Shown here in pieces: positions 35,240-44,594 of a stretch of 56,956 bases of DNA. The stretch is from an uncultured Bacteroidales bacterium. GTDB lineage: Bacteria > Bacteroidota > Bacteroidia > Bacteroidales > UBA932. The notes under the pieces were generated by a model. It worked only from the letters and a program-made list of their open reading frames with translations, was not told the DNA's origin and searched no databases. The position numbers were made by a program, and so were the translations under genes. The DNA lies in the NCBI GenBank assembly GCA_934693135.1, contig CAKUVA010000011.1, forward strand, positions 1-56,956, written 5' to 3'. Positions within the stretch are counted from its first letter, which is position 1; the number at the start of each line of letters is the position of its first letter.

Positions 35240-36514
35240 ATGACAACTGCTTCTATATGTACAATCGGGGATGAAATTCTCATCGGACAGATTGTTGATA
35301 CTAATTCGTCAGAAATCGCTAAAGCATTGAATTTATTGGGGATACATGTAACAGACATGAAGTCTTTCGGTGATGACCATGACACGATCATAAGGACTCT
35401 GACTGAAGAATTACGTACACATGACATTGTCATCACAACAGGAGGACTCGGTCCGACCAAAGATGACATAACCAAGCAAGCTCTTGCAGAACTCTCTGAT
35501 AGTGATGGATATGTCACAAACGAAGAACAAGCTGCAATAATGCATGCAATACTGCACTCAAGGGGAATCGACACGTTGGCTTCAAATAAGGCTCAAGCCG
35601 ATGTGCCAAATAAATGTGAAGTAATTCCGAACAAATTCGGAACTGCACCGATAATGGTATTTAGGTTCAATGCGGAAAGATATGGTCATCAAGCAGTTTT
35701 GTACTCTATGCCTGGCGTTCCATTCGAAACAATGCATGCGTTGCCTGATGTTATAAATGACATTAGAAAGCATTTTGAAATCTCAGACATATATCACAAG
35801 AATGTCATGACTTATGGACTTGCTGAATCAGCTTTGGCGGAAAAAATATCTGATTGGGAATCCGCACTTCCTTCTGACATACATCTTGCATATCTTCCTA
35901 ACCCTCTAACAGGAGTTCGTCTTAGGCTTTCAATCTATGGCGGGAACAGATCCGATGAAGAAAAGCGTATAGATGAGCAAATAAATAGGCTAAAATCAAT
36001 CTTGGGAAACATTATATACTCAGATACAGATGATACCTTAGAACACGCCTTAGGCATCCTTTTAAAGTCAGCTGGCAAAACACTTGCTGTAGCAGAATCC
36101 TGCACTGGAGGTGAAATCGCACACCTTATAACGACAGTACCAGGCGCATCAGAATACTTCCTTGGCTCTGTTACTTCCTACGCCATACCTATAAAGGAAA
36201 ATGTTCTAAATGTCTCTTCCTCTACAATTTCAAAAAATGGTGTAGTGAGCGCACAAGTGGCTGAAGCTATGGCTGATGGTGTACGAAAACTAATGGGAGC
36301 TGATTATGCTGTTGCTACAACAGGATTGGCTGATAAAGATGGCGACGGAATCAATCCTGGAGGTACTGTATGGATTGGCGTCAGCACATCACAAGGTCTG
36401 AGTCTATCAAGAAAATTTCAGTACCATAATGATCGAAAGAGAAATATCGAACGTTTTGCAGCCTCAGCATTGTATTTTCTGTTTACTATTGTTAAAGAAG
36501 AATTAAATCATTGA
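35240..36514 (+). CDS. CinA family protein (competence/damage-inducible protein A, with PncC-type domain)
   Basis: Full-length two-domain CinA of 424 residues. The N-terminal MoCF-like domain (1-170) has IGDEILIGQIVDTNS and TTGGLGPTKDDITKQ; family members act as ADP-ribose pyrophosphatases. The C-terminal domain (about 260-424) has the nicotinamide-mononucleotide deamidase signature AESCTGGEIAHLITTVPGASEYFLGSVTSYA and TTGLADKDGDG. Together they recycle pyridine nucleotide by-products, relevant in a genome with NAD-dependent LigA. ATG 35240 is chosen; a TTG at 35222 would overlap pyrD. It lies 7 nt after pyrD, probably in one transcript. Confidence 0.92.
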   Translation: MTTASICTIGDEILIGQIVDTNSSEIAKALNLLGIHVTDMKSFGDDHDTIIRTLTEELRTHDIVITTGGLGPTKDDITKQALAELSDSDGYVTNEEQAAIMHAILHSRGIDTLASNKAQADVPNKCEVIPNKFGTAPIMVFRFNAERYGHQAVLYSMPGVPFETMHALPDVINDIRKHFEISDIYHKNVMTYGLAESALAEKISDWESALPSDIHLAYLPNPLTGVRLRLSIYGGNRSDEEKRIDEQINRLKSILGNIIYSDTDDTLEHALGILLKSAGKTLAVAESCTGGEIAHLITTVPGASEYFLGSVTSYAIPIKENVLNVSSSTISKNGVVSAQVAEAMADGVRKLMGADYAVATTGLADKDGDGINPGGTVWIGVSTSQGLSLSRKFQYHNDRKRNIERFAASALYFLFTIVKEELNH

Positions 36515-36650
36515 TTATCAAATATTGTAACACAACTGTTTTAACTGCTAACATTTATGTTACATTTAAAATTGTAAACAATAAGATGTGATTATTTTAA
36601 ATAAGCTAACTGAATATCAAATAGTTTAATTACATCGAGGCTATAAATGT

Positions 36651-36696
36651 TAAAAGGCACAAAGTAACAATTAGTTTTGCTACTTTGTGCCTTTTA
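36651..36696. terminator. Bidirectional terminator between cinA and the dipeptidase gene
   Basis: TAAAAGGCACAAAGTA (36651-36666) and TACTTTGTGCCTTTTA (36681-36696) are perfectly complementary over 16 bp around a 14-nt loop. A runs on the left and T runs on the right serve both convergent genes. The remaining stretch, 36515-36650, is AT-rich with nothing else I can support. Confidence 0.9.
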
Positions 36697-36713
36697 GAAC
36701 ATATATATTCTTG

Positions 36714-37805
36714 TTATTTTAACATTGATGACACCTCACTTACCTCCTTCATGACTCGTAAAAAATTACCTCCAGCAATCTTTGAAATATCATTTTCACT
36801 ATATCCACGAGCTCTCATTTCATCAAAAATCACAGGCATTTTAGATACATCTTCAAGTCCCTTGGGGGTGACATTTATACCATCAAAATCAGATCCAATA
36901 CCGACATGATCTATGCCCGCTATAGCAACAGCATGATCAATATGATCCACAACTACCTTATAAGATGGACGAGAAAGCTCGGCAAGCTCTTGCTGAATTT
37001 CGACCCAAGCACGATATTTCTCTGGATCTGCAGGATTCTTTATAAACTCTGATTCTATAGCATCTGCCTTCGGGTCAAGACCGGACTTCTCCAAGACATA
37101 CGAAAACTCATCCGACAAGAAAAGCGGATAAAAATTTATCTGGATGACTCCCCCATTGACTGCAAGTGCACGTAGCATCTCATCAGTCATATTACGCCTA
37201 TGTTTAGCCAAAGCTCTACAGCATGAATGAGTGGAAACAACTGGCGCTTTGGAACATCTTATGCAATCGAAGAACGTTTCGTCTGAAGCATGAGCCAAAT
37301 CTATAATCATACCTATGCGGTTCATCTCAGCCACGACTCTACGTCCAAATGGACTCAAACCATGCCATTTGTGTCCCTGAGCAGCCGAATCACATATTTG
37401 ATTATCCGTATTATGTGTCAATGTGAGATAACGCACTCCCATTCTAAAAAACATTCTCAACAGGCCAAGATTCTCTTGTATCGGTAACCCATTTTCCATC
37501 CCCAACATAACAGAGATTTTCCCTAAGGTCTTGTTTCTAAGGGCTTCCTCGGCAGAAAAAGCAAAAGAAACATATTCAGAAGCAGATTCTACTGCATCAT
37601 ACACCCCTGCGAGCATCTCTAACGCATATCTGGTAGCAGCATCAGATTCCATTGACCCTGATGTATAAAGTGCGAAGAATGAAGCATCCACGCCTCCCCT
37701 TTTCAGTTTCGGAAAATCGACATGAGCAAAAGGATTATCGACAGAAAGATCTCTTAATCTTACTATCTGTGAAGGAGTATCACAATGAGAATCAAGAACA
37801 AACAT
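36714..37805 (-). CDS. Dipeptidase, membrane dipeptidase family (peptidase M19)
   Basis: Zinc dipeptidase related to renal dipeptidase, about 363 residues. The first metal pair is HCD (FVLDSHCDTP) at the N-terminus; the bridging glutamate lies in MLGMENGLPI; further ligands occur in THNTDN, DLAHASDETF and STHSCCRAL; the GIGSDFDG motif is near the C-terminus. No signal peptide is visible, so it is probably cytoplasmic. The chosen start is ATG 37805, one base past the ABC-F stop; ATG 37814, overlapping that stop, is an alternative. It is the last gene of the valS operon and ends at a bidirectional terminator. Confidence 0.93.
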   Translation of the reverse strand: MFVLDSHCDTPSQIVRLRDLSVDNPFAHVDFPKLKRGGVDASFFALYTSGSMESDAATRYALEMLAGVYDAVESASEYVSFAFSAEEALRNKTLGKISVMLGMENGLPIQENLGLLRMFFRMGVRYLTLTHNTDNQICDSAAQGHKWHGLSPFGRRVVAEMNRIGMIIDLAHASDETFFDCIRCSKAPVVSTHSCCRALAKHRRNMTDEMLRALAVNGGVIQINFYPLFLSDEFSYVLEKSGLDPKADAIESEFIKNPADPEKYRAWVEIQQELAELSRPSYKVVVDHIDHAVAIAGIDHVGIGSDFDGINVTPKGLEDVSKMPVIFDEMRARGYSENDISKIAGGNFLRVMKEVSEVSSMLK

Positions 37806-37806
37806 A

Positions 37807-39732
37807 TCAAGCATCAATTTTTTCAGATAACTCTGCCCATTCCTCAGTCCAAGCATCCAAATCCCGTTTATGTTCAAGATAGATCCTTGTGAGATCCATA
37901 ACATCATCGTTCTTTCCTGGAGCTGCAAGAGTGGCTTCAATTTTCTTCATTTCAGCCTCTGCCGACGCAATTTCTTTCTCAAGAAAGGCAATACGGTTTC
38001 GTACTTTTCTTTCTTCCTTAGATACCGACTTTTTGGCTTCATAGCTCTGTTTCCCCTCTGAAATTTCCTGCACAACAGGCTTTTCCTCAGCTTTGAAACG
38101 ACGTTCAAGTTCCTGAAGATTCTCTATCTTCCTTTCTTCAAGGAAATCTTGTATACCGCCAAGATGCTCACGGACCTTACCATCTCGGAACTCATATAAC
38201 TTATCTACAAGTCCATCAAGAAAATCACGGTCATGGGAAACAATAACAAGTGTCCCATCAAAATTTTTGAGAGCCTGTTTAAGAACATCCTTAGAACGTA
38301 TATCCATATGGTTCGTTGGCTCATCCAACGCAAGAAGATTATAAGGTTGGAGCATCAATTTCGCCATTCCCAACCTTGCTCGTTCGCCACCGCTTAGAAC
38401 CGCGACCTTCTTGTCAATGTCTTCTCCCTTGAATAGGAATGCGGCAAGTATGTCTCGCAATTTTGTACGGATGTCTCCAGAAGCAATACTTTCAAGAGTT
38501 TCCAACACTGTTTGGCTCTTATCCAAAATATCCTCTTGATTCTGTGCAAAATAACCGATATTAACATTATGTCCGACCTTGGCTTCTCCAGATATCGGAT
38601 CAAGTTGTCCCATTATGACTCTCATAAGAGTCGTCTTTCCTTCTCCATTACGTCCAACAAGGGCGACCTTCTCACCTCTCCTGATCTCGATTTCTGCTCC
38701 ACTGAAAACAACCTTCTGAGGATATCCTACAGTAAGATTTGTACCCTTGAAAACAACATCGCCGGAGCGTGGCGCAGGTGGAAATTTTACTGTCAATGTC
38801 GAATTATCAGTCTCATCTATCTCAATTCTATCAAGTTTCTCCAATGCTTTGATTCTTGACTGTACTTGGTTCGACTTGGTAGGCTTATATCGGAACTTGT
38901 TTATGAAATCTTCTGTCTTTTCTATCATCTTCTGCTGGTTCTCATATGCCGCAATCTGTTGTTGCAGACGTTCTCTTCTGAGTTCCAGATACTTAGAATA
39001 TGGCACTTTGTAGTCATGAATATGGCCAACCATGATTTCTATTGTCCGATTGGTAACATTGTCCAAGAAACGACGGTCATGCGACACCAAGAGAATCGAG
39101 CCATGATAGTTTTTGAGATAGTCCTCAAGCCACTCTATAGATTCAATATCCAAATGGTTGGTAGGTTCATCTAACATAAGCACATCTGGATGAGATAGAA
39201 GTATTTTCGCCAATTCTATTCGCATATTCCAACCTTGGCTGAAAGTTTCTGTATTGCGACCGAAATCTTCATCTTTGAATCCTAGGCCAAGCAGAGTTTT
39301 CTCAGCCTGAACTTGAGGCGGTTCCGAATGTTCTATAACAAGGATATCATTTATCTCATTCATCCTCGTTATCAGATCCATGTACTCCTTGGACTCATAA
39401 TCTTGACGTTCAGCAAGTTCCTTACCTATCTTCTCTAATTCACATTCAAGCTCTGTCATTGCGGAAAAGGCCGTCATAGTTTCTTCCATGACGGTCTTTC
39501 CTTTATGATGTTCCATAATCTGCGGAAGATAGCCAATCTTTATGTGATTAGGCTTGTCAATATGCCCTGAAGTGGGACTTTGCAACCCACATATCAGTTT
39601 CATAATAGTAGACTTGCCTGCTCCATTCTTTCCTACAAGACCAATCTTATCATTCTCGCTTATATGAAAATTGATATTATCCAATAGCGTATAACTTCCA
39701 TACGCTACCGATATCCCATTTATTGAAATCAT
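37807..39732 (-). CDS. ABC-F family ATPase (ribosome-associated type)
   Basis: Soluble dual-ATPase of 641 residues without membrane segments. ABC1 has Walker A GLVGKNGAGKST (about 33-44) and signature-like FSQGWNMRIELA. ABC2 has Walker A LVGRNGEGKTT and signature LSGGERARLGMAK. The two are joined by a helical linker (about 240-310, YSKYLELRRERLQQQ) and end in a coiled coil (560-641, KVRNRIAFLEKEIASAEAEMKKIEATL). This is the Uup/EttA-like ABC-F layout, acting on the ribosome; antibiotic-resistance function is not implied by sequence alone. Confidence 0.93.
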   Translation of the reverse strand: MISINGISVAYGSYTLLDNINFHISENDKIGLVGKNGAGKSTIMKLICGLQSPTSGHIDKPNHIKIGYLPQIMEHHKGKTVMEETMTAFSAMTELECELEKIGKELAERQDYESKEYMDLITRMNEINDILVIEHSEPPQVQAEKTLLGLGFKDEDFGRNTETFSQGWNMRIELAKILLSHPDVLMLDEPTNHLDIESIEWLEDYLKNYHGSILLVSHDRRFLDNVTNRTIEIMVGHIHDYKVPYSKYLELRRERLQQQIAAYENQQKMIEKTEDFINKFRYKPTKSNQVQSRIKALEKLDRIEIDETDNSTLTVKFPPAPRSGDVVFKGTNLTVGYPQKVVFSGAEIEIRRGEKVALVGRNGEGKTTLMRVIMGQLDPISGEAKVGHNVNIGYFAQNQEDILDKSQTVLETLESIASGDIRTKLRDILAAFLFKGEDIDKKVAVLSGGERARLGMAKLMLQPYNLLALDEPTNHMDIRSKDVLKQALKNFDGTLVIVSHDRDFLDGLVDKLYEFRDGKVREHLGGIQDFLEERKIENLQELERRFKAEEKPVVQEISEGKQSYEAKKSVSKEERKVRNRIAFLEKEIASAEAEMKKIEATLAAPGKNDDVMDLTRIYLEHKRDLDAWTEEWAELSEKIDA

Positions 39733-39753
39733 TTCTTATGCTTTTCGGGATAA

Positions 39754-40167
39754 TTATCTGTCGTTCATCCTAGATTTTATAAGCTCCAACAAACGTTCAG
39801 GGCATCCAACAGGATGACCAGTATCTTTATTTAAGAAACCCAGAACGACTTGTCCTTCAGCACACAAAACATTATCCTGATTATACACTGCCTGTTTTAT
39901 CACAAGTTTCGCAAGAGGCACTTTTTCTATAGATGCGGTACATCTCACAACGTCCCCCATCTTAGCCGAGTGCCTATATTTACATTCTACCGAAATGACA
40001 GGTATTACCACGCCATCAGCTTCACAGGCTTCTATAGGGTAACCTCCCTCCTTAATCATCAAGTTACGTGCACACTCGAAATATCTTATATAATTCGAAT
40101 GGTGCACAATCCCCATCTGATCAGTCTCATAATATCGAACTGGAAAACTTGTTTCGTAATATAGCAT
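39754..40167 (-). CDS. Acyl-CoA thioesterase, YbgC/4-hydroxybenzoyl-CoA thioesterase family
   Basis: A 137-residue hotdog-fold thioesterase. The catalytic motif YYETDQMGIVHHSNYIRYFECAR carries the conserved aspartate and the H-x-N-Y-x-x-(W/Y)-x-E pattern of YbgC enzymes. It lies one base after valS on the same strand and 21 nt before the ABC-F gene, so it belongs to that operon. It probably hydrolyses acyl-CoA or acyl-ACP; the substrate is unknown. Confidence 0.92.
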   Translation of the reverse strand: MLYYETSFPVRYYETDQMGIVHHSNYIRYFECARNLMIKEGGYPIEACEADGVVIPVISVECKYRHSAKMGDVVRCTASIEKVPLAKLVIKQAVYNQDNVLCAEGQVVLGFLNKDTGHPVGCPERLLELIKSRMNDR

Positions 40168-40168
40168 A

Positions 40169-42823
40169 TCACAAAGATTTAAGTACCTTCAACTGAGCCT
40201 CATAACTTTCAATCTTAGAGAGTGAGTCAGCCTCTTTTTTGCGCTCTATAGCCACGACTTTCTCCGGAGCATGAGCCGTAAATCTCTCATTAGAGAGTTT
40301 CTTACGCACGGACTCCAGGAACTCGCGCTGGTATTTCAGTTCAGCCTCAAGCTTAGCAATCTCCTCCTCGACATTGACCTTGCCTGTAAGAGGAACGTAC
40401 ATCTCGACGGTACGCACCATCTGTGATACGCCCTCGGATGTGGCGCCGAAGTCGGAAACCACTTCCACTGAAGAGGCATTCGCAAGCTTCGACACTACAG
40501 CTATCATATTGGCAGGGAAATCTCCCTTGAACTTCACCTGAAGTGACTCTTTAGGTGATATGTTCTTCTGCTGGCGGATACTGCGCACAGCATTGACTGC
40601 CTCTTCAGCAAGTTCGAATGATGCGATGAATGCTTCGTCGTAGCTACCGGCTTTAGGACTATGCTGATACATTATAGTCTCGCCGTCCTTGCGCTCTGCC
40701 ATGTCCTGCCACAATTCCTCCGTAATGAAAGGCATCACAGGATGAATCATCTTCAGCAGATTCTCGAAGAACGCTAATGTCTCTGTGTATGTCGCCTTGT
40801 CTATAGGCTGGCCATATGCAGGCTTGATAAGTTCAAGATACCAAGAGCAATAGTCGTCCCAGAACAATTTGTAGATGCTCATAAGGGCATCTGAAATCCT
40901 GAACTTTGAGTAATGATCCTCTACAGTCTCTATGGTCTGGTTCATCTTGTTGCGGAACCACTCGGCAGCTGTGGCACACGCTTCAGGCTGAGCAGCGTTC
41001 TCATCTACAGTCCAACCCTTTACAAGCCTGTATGAGTTCCAGATCTTGCCGCAGAAGTTTCGTCCCTGCTCTACCTGTGATTCATCATAGAAAATGTCGT
41101 TTCCAGCTGATGCGCAAAGAAGCATTCCGATTCGCACTGCATCAGCACCGTATTTGGCGATTAGGTCCAGAGGGTCCGGAGAGTTCCCGAGAGTCTTGGA
41201 CATCTTGCGTCCAAGCTTATCCCGGACGATACCTGTAAGATATACATTACGGAAAGGTTCCTTGCCCATGAACTCATCTCCCGCCATAATCATCCTTGCG
41301 ACCCAAAAGAACAATATATCAGGTCCAGTAACAAGGTCGTTTGTAGGATAGTAGTAAGAAAGATCCTTGTTCGGAGTATGCTCTGGATGTCCAGGACGTT
41401 CCGAGTCAAATACAGAGATAGGCCACAACCATGATGAGAACCAAGTATCAAGCACATCGTCATCTTGGCGCAACTGATCAGCAGTAATGGAAGGATCTAT
41501 CTTTTTAGCAGCCTCAAGTGCTGCTTCATGTGTCGCCTCTACTACATACTGTCCATCAGGCAGATAGTACGCAGGGATACGCTGTCCCCACCACAACTGA
41601 CGACTTATGCACCAGTCTCGGACAGTCTCCATCCAATGCTTGTATGTATTTTTATACTTGTCTGGAATCAGCTTCACATTTCCACTTTCCACAGAGTTCA
41701 ATGCCATCTCTGCCAAATGCCCCATCTTCAGGAACCATTGTGTAGAAAGTCTCGGCTCAATCACGGCATTAGTCCTTTCGGAGTACCCAATAGGAGAGAT
41801 ATATTCCTCGACCTTCTCCAGGCAGCCAGCTTCCTGCAACATCTTCTCGATCTTGTTACGAGCAACGAAACGATCCTCGCCGACAAGTATCTGAGCCTTC
41901 TCGTTAAGCTTTCCATGATCATCGATGATATCGATTACTGGAAGATTATGGCGAAGTCCGATTTCATAATCATTAATATCGTGAGCAGGGGTCACCTTGA
42001 GGCATCCTGTACCGAAACCGATTTCCACATAAGAATCTTCAATGATAGGAATTTCTTTATTTATCAAAGGAATAAGGACTTTTTTGCCCTTGAGCCAATG
42101 ATAACGCTCATCATCAGGATTGATGCTGACAGCAGCATCGGCCATGATTGTCTCTGGACGTGTGGTAGCCACTACAATATACTTGTCGGTACGATTTCCA
42201 TTACCATCGGAGATATAGTATCTTAGATGATAGAAATGGCTCTTAGTTTCCTTATGGATGACTTCCTCGTCACTTACTGCAGTATGTCCTTCCGGATCCC
42301 AGTTTACCATGCGCACTCCCCTGTAAATCAAACCTTTCTTATAGAAATATACGAAAGTGCTGATGACGGACTCTGTAAGGTCCGGATCCATCGTGAACTT
42401 GGTCCTGTCCCAGTCGCATGACGCGCCGAGCTTACGAAGCTGGCTGAGAATGATTCCGCCATGTTCCTCCTTCCACTCCCAGGCATATTTCAGGAACTCT
42501 TCACGAGTAAGGTCTTCCTTATTGATACCCTGAGACTTAAGTCTTGCCACGACTTTGCTTTCCGTCGCGATCGACGCATGATCAGTACCAGGAATCCAAC
42601 AAGCATTCTTGCCATCCATCCTGGCCTTACGGATAAGCACGTCATTCAAGGTATTATTAAGGACATGTCCCATGTGCAATATACCTGTCACATTTGGAGG
42701 TGGAATAACAATAGTATATGGTTCTCTTTCATCAGGTTCTGAATGAAAGAACTTGTTTTTAAGCCAATAGGCATACCATTTATCCTCTACCTGCGAGGGG
42801 TCGTACTTAGCCGAAAGTTCCAT
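40169..42823 (-). CDS. valS: Valine--tRNA ligase
   Basis: Charges tRNA-Val. The 884 residues show the class I HIGH box as HMGH (NVTGILHMGHVLNNTLND, near residue 50), an editing domain (about 190-340, TTRPETIMADAAV), the KMSKS loop (LGRKMSKTLGNSPDPLDL, near 530), an anticodon-binding domain and the C-terminal coiled coil (about 825-884). It is the first gene of the minus-strand operon valS, thioesterase, ABC-F, dipeptidase. ATG 42823 gives MELSAKYDPSQVEDKWYAYW, the standard start. Confidence 0.98.
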   Translation of the reverse strand: MELSAKYDPSQVEDKWYAYWLKNKFFHSEPDEREPYTIVIPPPNVTGILHMGHVLNNTLNDVLIRKARMDGKNACWIPGTDHASIATESKVVARLKSQGINKEDLTREEFLKYAWEWKEEHGGIILSQLRKLGASCDWDRTKFTMDPDLTESVISTFVYFYKKGLIYRGVRMVNWDPEGHTAVSDEEVIHKETKSHFYHLRYYISDGNGNRTDKYIVVATTRPETIMADAAVSINPDDERYHWLKGKKVLIPLINKEIPIIEDSYVEIGFGTGCLKVTPAHDINDYEIGLRHNLPVIDIIDDHGKLNEKAQILVGEDRFVARNKIEKMLQEAGCLEKVEEYISPIGYSERTNAVIEPRLSTQWFLKMGHLAEMALNSVESGNVKLIPDKYKNTYKHWMETVRDWCISRQLWWGQRIPAYYLPDGQYVVEATHEAALEAAKKIDPSITADQLRQDDDVLDTWFSSWLWPISVFDSERPGHPEHTPNKDLSYYYPTNDLVTGPDILFFWVARMIMAGDEFMGKEPFRNVYLTGIVRDKLGRKMSKTLGNSPDPLDLIAKYGADAVRIGMLLCASAGNDIFYDESQVEQGRNFCGKIWNSYRLVKGWTVDENAAQPEACATAAEWFRNKMNQTIETVEDHYSKFRISDALMSIYKLFWDDYCSWYLELIKPAYGQPIDKATYTETLAFFENLLKMIHPVMPFITEELWQDMAERKDGETIMYQHSPKAGSYDEAFIASFELAEEAVNAVRSIRQQKNISPKESLQVKFKGDFPANMIAVVSKLANASSVEVVSDFGATSEGVSQMVRTVEMYVPLTGKVNVEEEIAKLEAELKYQREFLESVRKKLSNERFTAHAPEKVVAIERKKEADSLSKIESYEAQLKVLKSL

Positions 42824-42860
42824 TTATCTCTTTATTTTATGTTTATATTCCAAAAACGTA

Positions 42861-42868
42861 CAAAGATA
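42861..42868 (-). promoter_or_regulatory. Probable -7 box of the valS operon
   Basis: TATCTTTG on the minus strand, 38 nt upstream of the valS ATG, an exact -7 match. No TTTG at the -33 distance. No T-box or other leader structure was recognised. Confidence 0.45.
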
Positions 42869-42906
42869 CGAAATTTTAGTATGCGTTAAAAAATAAGTTG
42901 GTAAAG

Positions 42907-43017
42907 ATTTGTGGGGGATTTTCGAGGACAGATTCGGTTTCGAAGAAGGAATGTACCGGGGTACACGACTGATGAGAAAATGAATATAGACCTAAAAGAC
43001 TCGCAAATTATTCGATA
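42907..43017. repeat. Imperfect long inverted repeat between maf and valS
   Basis: A central palindrome TGTACC-GG-GGTACA (42952-42965) is flanked by arms of about 45-50 nt that pair imperfectly, for example AGGACAGATTCGGTTTC on the left with GAAAATGAATATAGACCT on the right, and GATTTGTGGGGG with CTCGCAAATT. It contains no ORF. The shape suggests a MITE or REP-like element or a structured transcript; only one copy is present. The rest of the 258-bp gap holds a small ACGGA/TCCGT hairpin at 43039-43054. Confidence 0.42.
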
Positions 43018-43081
43018 GAAATTGTATAATGAGATACTACGGAGATTTTTCCGTGACCTCAAACAGATTCTAAGCAGATTT

Positions 43082-43660
43082 CTATATAAATCTTTGGAGC
43101 TCCCTATATACTAAATGTACTGGGAGTCCCATAATTGTAAAGAAAGATCCCTCAATTCCTGTTATTCCGATATATCCTATCCATTCCTGTATTCCATAAG
43201 CCCCAGCCTTATCGAATGGTTTGAAAGTATCTACATAGTAGTTTATTTCATCGTCAGAAAGAGTTTTAAAATGAACGAACGCTGTATCAGAAACTGTTTT
43301 ACACATTCTGCAGCTCCGTAATGTCAAAGCAGTAGTAACATGATGCTTGCGGCCAGAAAGTAAATGCAACATTTTTATGGCATCATCCCGCCCATGTGGT
43401 TTGCCCAAGACTAAATCATCACAATAAACCATAGTATCAGATGTCAGAAGTATTTCATCCTGGTCCAATAAACGATGGAAACCTATAGACTTCCCTTCTG
43501 ACATCATTGCAGGAATTTGTTCCAGTGGTGTATTTCTATCGTAAGATTCTATAAACGAAGTCTTTGTATCCACTGTAAAGTCCAAACCAAGACCTTCGAG
43601 CAATTCACGCCGTCTCGGAGAAGCACTCGAAAGAATGAGTTTTTTACCTTTCAGATCCAT
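43082..43660 (-). CDS. maf: Maf family nucleotide pyrophosphatase
   Basis: House-cleaning nucleoside triphosphate pyrophosphatase of 192 residues. The Maf signature LILSSASPRRRELLEGLGL opens the protein; LLTSDTMVYCDDLVLGKPHGRDDAIKMLHLLSGRKHHVTTALTL holds the catalytic aspartate and the conserved GKP and SGR motifs. It probably hydrolyses dTTP/UTP or modified nucleotides. It is the last gene of the run sugar MFS, DUF3467, kdsC, maf, 14 nt after kdsC. Confidence 0.94.
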   Translation of the reverse strand: MDLKGKKLILSSASPRRRELLEGLGLDFTVDTKTSFIESYDRNTPLEQIPAMMSEGKSIGFHRLLDQDEILLTSDTMVYCDDLVLGKPHGRDDAIKMLHLLSGRKHHVTTALTLRSCRMCKTVSDTAFVHFKTLSDDEINYYVDTFKPFDKAGAYGIQEWIGYIGITGIEGSFFTIMGLPVHLVYRELQRFI

Positions 43661-43674
43661 TTTGCATTGAGAAA

Positions 43675-44211
43675 TCAGAATTTTGCTTTGTATCCAGACA
43701 CATCAAAAACCCACTTTCCATGAGCCTTCATCACTCGTTCTATTGCGTCACGCACACATCCATGCCCACCTATTTTCGGTGACACAAAATCCGAAACGGC
43801 AATCACCTCATCTACAGCATCAGACGGGCACACAGCCATCCCACACACTTCCATTACAGGGATATCTGGTATATCATCCCCAATATAAAGTACATCCTCG
43901 TGAGACAATGAATATTTACGACAGAAATCCTCGAAATCAGTGATTTTATCTCTCGAACCAAGATATACATCTTCCGGCAAAACACCGCAGGAACGAAATC
44001 TCGCTACTATCGAACCAGACCTTCCACCAGTTATAATCGCTGTTGGATAACCTTTCAATGTCGCCATGCGTACAGCAAATCCATCTTTCGAATCAAATGT
44101 TCTATAAAGTTCACCGACAAGGTCGCACAATATGCCACCATCAGTAAAAACACCGTCCACATCGAAGGCAAAAGCCTTGATGCGGGCGAAGTCAATATTT
44201 TTTCCTACCAT
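43675..44211 (-). CDS. kdsC: KdsC-type HAD phosphatase (3-deoxy-D-manno-octulosonate 8-phosphate phosphatase)
   Basis: Removes phosphate from Kdo-8-phosphate in lipopolysaccharide core synthesis. The 178 residues lack a cap domain, as KdsC does. Motif I is FDVDGVFTDGG (D17, D19), motif II is TGGRSG, and motif IV is YIGDDIPDIPVM. The C-terminal GGHGCVRDAIERVMKAHGKW segment is characteristic of KdsC/YrbI. It lies 8 nt after the DUF3467 gene and just before maf. Confidence 0.93.
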   Translation of the reverse strand: MVGKNIDFARIKAFAFDVDGVFTDGGILCDLVGELYRTFDSKDGFAVRMATLKGYPTAIITGGRSGSIVARFRSCGVLPEDVYLGSRDKITDFEDFCRKYSLSHEDVLYIGDDIPDIPVMEVCGMAVCPSDAVDEVIAVSDFVSPKIGGHGCVRDAIERVMKAHGKWVFDVSGYKAKF

Positions 44212-44219
44212 AGCAGGAT

Positions 44220-44555
44220 CTATGATTTAGTACCATTATTGAATGGTGCGAAGTCGCCAAGATTAAATGTCGCTTCTTTTTGTCCACCAGCAGGCCTATT
44301 ACCCATATCTATTGGACCAAAGTTGTTCTCATATTTGGAAACATTGTCCATAAGGGCACCTAAAAGTCTTTTCGCATGCTCAGGAGTCATTATGATACGA
44401 TCACATATATCGGGTTTTGGCATTCCTGGAAGCATCTTTGCAAAATCAATAATAAACTCGCTATGAGAGTGTGTAATTATCGCAAGGTTCGAATATGTTC
44501 CTCTAGCAATCTCTGGTTTAAGTTCCAGACTAATCTGATTCTTTTCGTTTTCCAT
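44220..44555 (-). CDS. DUF3467 domain protein
   Basis: A 111-residue protein recognised as DUF3467: ELKPEIARGTYSNLAIITHSHSEFIIDFAKMLPGMPKPDICDRIIMTPEHAKRLLGALMDNVSKYE is the conserved block, followed by a Gly/Asn-rich tail. Function unknown; the family is widespread in bacteria and archaea, small and soluble. It sits between the sugar transporter and kdsC on the same strand. Confidence 0.92.
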   Translation of the reverse strand: MENEKNQISLELKPEIARGTYSNLAIITHSHSEFIIDFAKMLPGMPKPDICDRIIMTPEHAKRLLGALMDNVSKYENNFGPIDMGNRPAGGQKEATFNLGDFAPFNNGTKS

Positions 44556-44594
44556 TTTTATCTTTATATGTTCTGTAAATTTAACAAAATATCT

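Noticed and set aside
36515..36650. Possible second small RNA ending in the 16-bp terminator
   Set aside because: No promoter closer than one mismatch with proper spacing was found; the hairpin is explained as a shared terminator of two convergent genes.
37807..39732. Antibiotic-resistance ABC-F reading
   Set aside because: The sequence supports a general ABC-F ribosome-associated ATPase in a valS operon; nothing specific to resistance subfamilies can be seen.
41465..42226. 253-codon plus-strand open frame opposite valS
   Set aside because: It lies wholly inside valS in antisense, has no recognisable domain and no promoter. valS is unmistakable.
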